Assembly: GCA_031254385.1 (NCBI GenBank) | Contig: JAIRUO010000143.1 | Span: forward strand, 1-6,056 | Length of the DNA: 6,056 bases | Reading direction: 5' to 3' | Origin: Treponema sp. | Lineage (GTDB): Bacteria > Spirochaetota > Spirochaetia > Treponematales > Breznakiellaceae | Shown: positions 5,222 to 6,056 of the stretch, piece after piece | Layout: each line of letters starts with the position of its first letter | Position numbering within the stretch: the first letter of the stretch is position 1 | The notes under the pieces: model-generated | What the model saw: only the letters and a program-made list of their open reading frames with translations | Told to the model about the DNA's origin: nothing | Database searches by the model: none | Position numbers and translations under genes: made by a program

Positions 5222-6056
5222 GATTTGTTCTCCGGGGTTTGGGCTTCGCTAAGTATCTCAATAGCTCTTTCTGTTTCTACAAGCATTTTCATTAATTCTT
5301 CAATATCTTCGGTTTTTGATAGTTTTTCTTTTATTTTAACTAAAAATTTTAATATCCTTATCACAGTTGATAAATATATGATGGGGTTTGTTAGCTCTAA
5401 TTCTAAATAAATTCCTAATGCTTCGGTACAGTTAGCTTCGGCTTCATTAAGGCAGTTGGTATCACTTTGCAAATTGGCCAGATTGTTCAGCGTCATAGCC
5501 ACATCCGGCAAATATACGTCGGGGTTGGCGTCCGCCAGGTTTCTCCGAATTTCCAGCGCGTCTGCATAGCAGGCTTCGGCCTCTTTAAGGCGGCCGGTGT
5601 CACTTAGCAAAAGGGCCAGATTGTTCAGCGTCATAGCCACATCCGGGTTGTATGCGTCTGGGTTGGCTTTCGCCAGTTTTCTATATATTTCCAGCGCTTC
5701 TGCATAGCTGGCTTCGGCCTCTTTAAGGCGGCCTGTATCACTTTGCAAAATGGCCAGATTGTACAGCGTCATAGCCACATCCGGGTTGTATGCGTCGGGG
5801 TTGGCTTCCGCCAGGTTTCTCCGAATTTCCAGCGCTTCTGCATAGCAGGCTTCGGCCTCTTTAAGGCGGCCTGTATCACTTTGCAAAATGGCCAGATTGT
5901 ACAGCGTCATAGCCAGATCCGGGTTGTATGCGTCTGGGTTGGCTTCCGCCAGTTTTCGCCGAATTTCCAGCGCTTCTGCATAGCAGGCTTCGGCCTCTTT
6001 ATGGCGGCTGGTACCACTTTGCAAAATGGCCAGATTGTTCAGCGTCGTAGCCACAT
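5218..6056 (-). CDS. Tetratricopeptide-repeat protein, C-terminal part (partial)
   Basis: The frame is open to the window edge. The GTG at 6052-6054 is an internal Val of a repeat (compare NPDV-AMTL in later units), so the true start lies beyond the window. The visible 279 residues hold five 46-residue units of kinesin-light-chain-like TPR type, each with NNLA.LQSDTGRLKEAE, Y-EALEI and ANPD-Y-PDV signatures. The first four are very similar and the fifth has decayed. A charged helical tail of about 48 residues closes the protein (KIKEKLSKTEDIEELMK...). TPR arrays bind proteins or peptides and often form the sensing or scaffold part of STAND-type proteins. The unseen N terminus may hold an NTPase, CHAT or other effector domain. 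The TGA overlaps the ATG of the TIR-like gene, suggesting the products act together. No membrane segment is visible in this part. Confidence 0.85.
   Translation of the reverse strand, partial: VATTLNNLAILQSGTSRHKEAEACYAEALEIRRKLAEANPDAYNPDLAMTLYNLAILQSDTGRLKEAEACYAEALEIRRNLAEANPDAYNPDVAMTLYNLAILQSDTGRLKEAEASYAEALEIYRKLAKANPDAYNPDVAMTLNNLALLLSDTGRLKEAEACYADALEIRRNLADANPDVYLPDVAMTLNNLANLQSDTNCLNEAEANCTEALGIYLELELTNPIIYLSTVIRILKFLVKIKEKLSKTEDIEELMKMLVETERAIEILSEAQTPENKS
5230..5233 (-). promoter_or_regulatory. Ribosome binding site GGAG for the TIR-like gene, inside the TPR gene
   Basis: GGAG on the minus strand, eight bases before ATG 5219-5221. With the four-base ATGA overlap this indicates coupled translation of the TPR and TIR-like proteins from one transcript. 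Confidence 0.6.
5362..6051 (-). repeat. Tandem 138-bp repeats encoding 46-residue TPR units
   Basis: Five units in exact 138-bp register (minus-strand units starting at 6051, 5913, 5775, 5637 and 5499). The units starting at 6051 and 5913 differ at about 8 of 138 bases, and similarity falls toward the 3' end. All units keep the frame. The array continues beyond the window. Confidence 0.9.

Noticed and set aside
6052..6054. GTG as start codon of the TPR protein
   Set aside because: Alignment with the other units shows it is the Val of PDV-AMTL, and the two remaining bases fit the preceding Asp codon, so the gene continues outside the window.

Overview
The window looks like chromosomal DNA of a spirochaete, most plausibly a Treponema-like species. 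The grounds are a signal-peptide protein of a type I associate with treponemes, sitting in front of a DUF192 lipoprotein and clpC, non-ATG starts (GTG, TTG), and intergenic gaps packed with short dispersed repeats. The genus is an inference from style and memory, not a database match.

Left part (1-3905, plus strand): the 3' tail of an unidentified gene ends at 104. A repeat-filled gap (105-334) follows. It has a G-rich TAGGG-type element near its start and an inverted, expanded C-rich copy ending in about eleven tandem heptamers (CCTAATC/CCTAACC). Then comes a tight three-gene operon: an exported protein of unknown function (335-937), a DUF192 lipoprotein (927-1379, overlapping by 11 bp) and a complete 838-residue ClpC-type AAA+ unfoldase (1389-3905, 9 bp gap). 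ClpC would unfold proteins for ClpP in the cytosol. The first two products act outside the inner membrane, so the functional link inside the operon is not obvious.

Middle (3903-4690): the TAGGG element recurs exactly at the clpC stop codon. Next comes a CACGCAGAG-type repeat, and then a minus-strand gene for a small clan AA (retropepsin-like) aspartic protease (4011-4424) with a good promoter and Shine-Dalgarno site. Upstream of it (4425-4666) there is no gene, only a second CGCAGAG-type repeat and a degenerate tandem ATCCGNGTA repeat.

Right part (4667-6056, minus strand): two translationally coupled genes. The first runs off the window edge and encodes a tetratricopeptide-repeat protein with near-identical 46-residue repeats. 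Its TGA overlaps, as ATGA, the start of a 184-residue stand-alone TIR/DUF4062-like protein. A repeat-scaffold protein coupled to a TIR-like effector-type domain resembles, in split form, the domain sets of bacterial STAND/TIR defence and signalling proteins. This is the most interesting candidate system here, but its upstream half lies outside the window.

A recurring theme is that several genes end exactly at, or a few bases from, an intergenic repeat, and in some cases the repeat supplies the stop codon.
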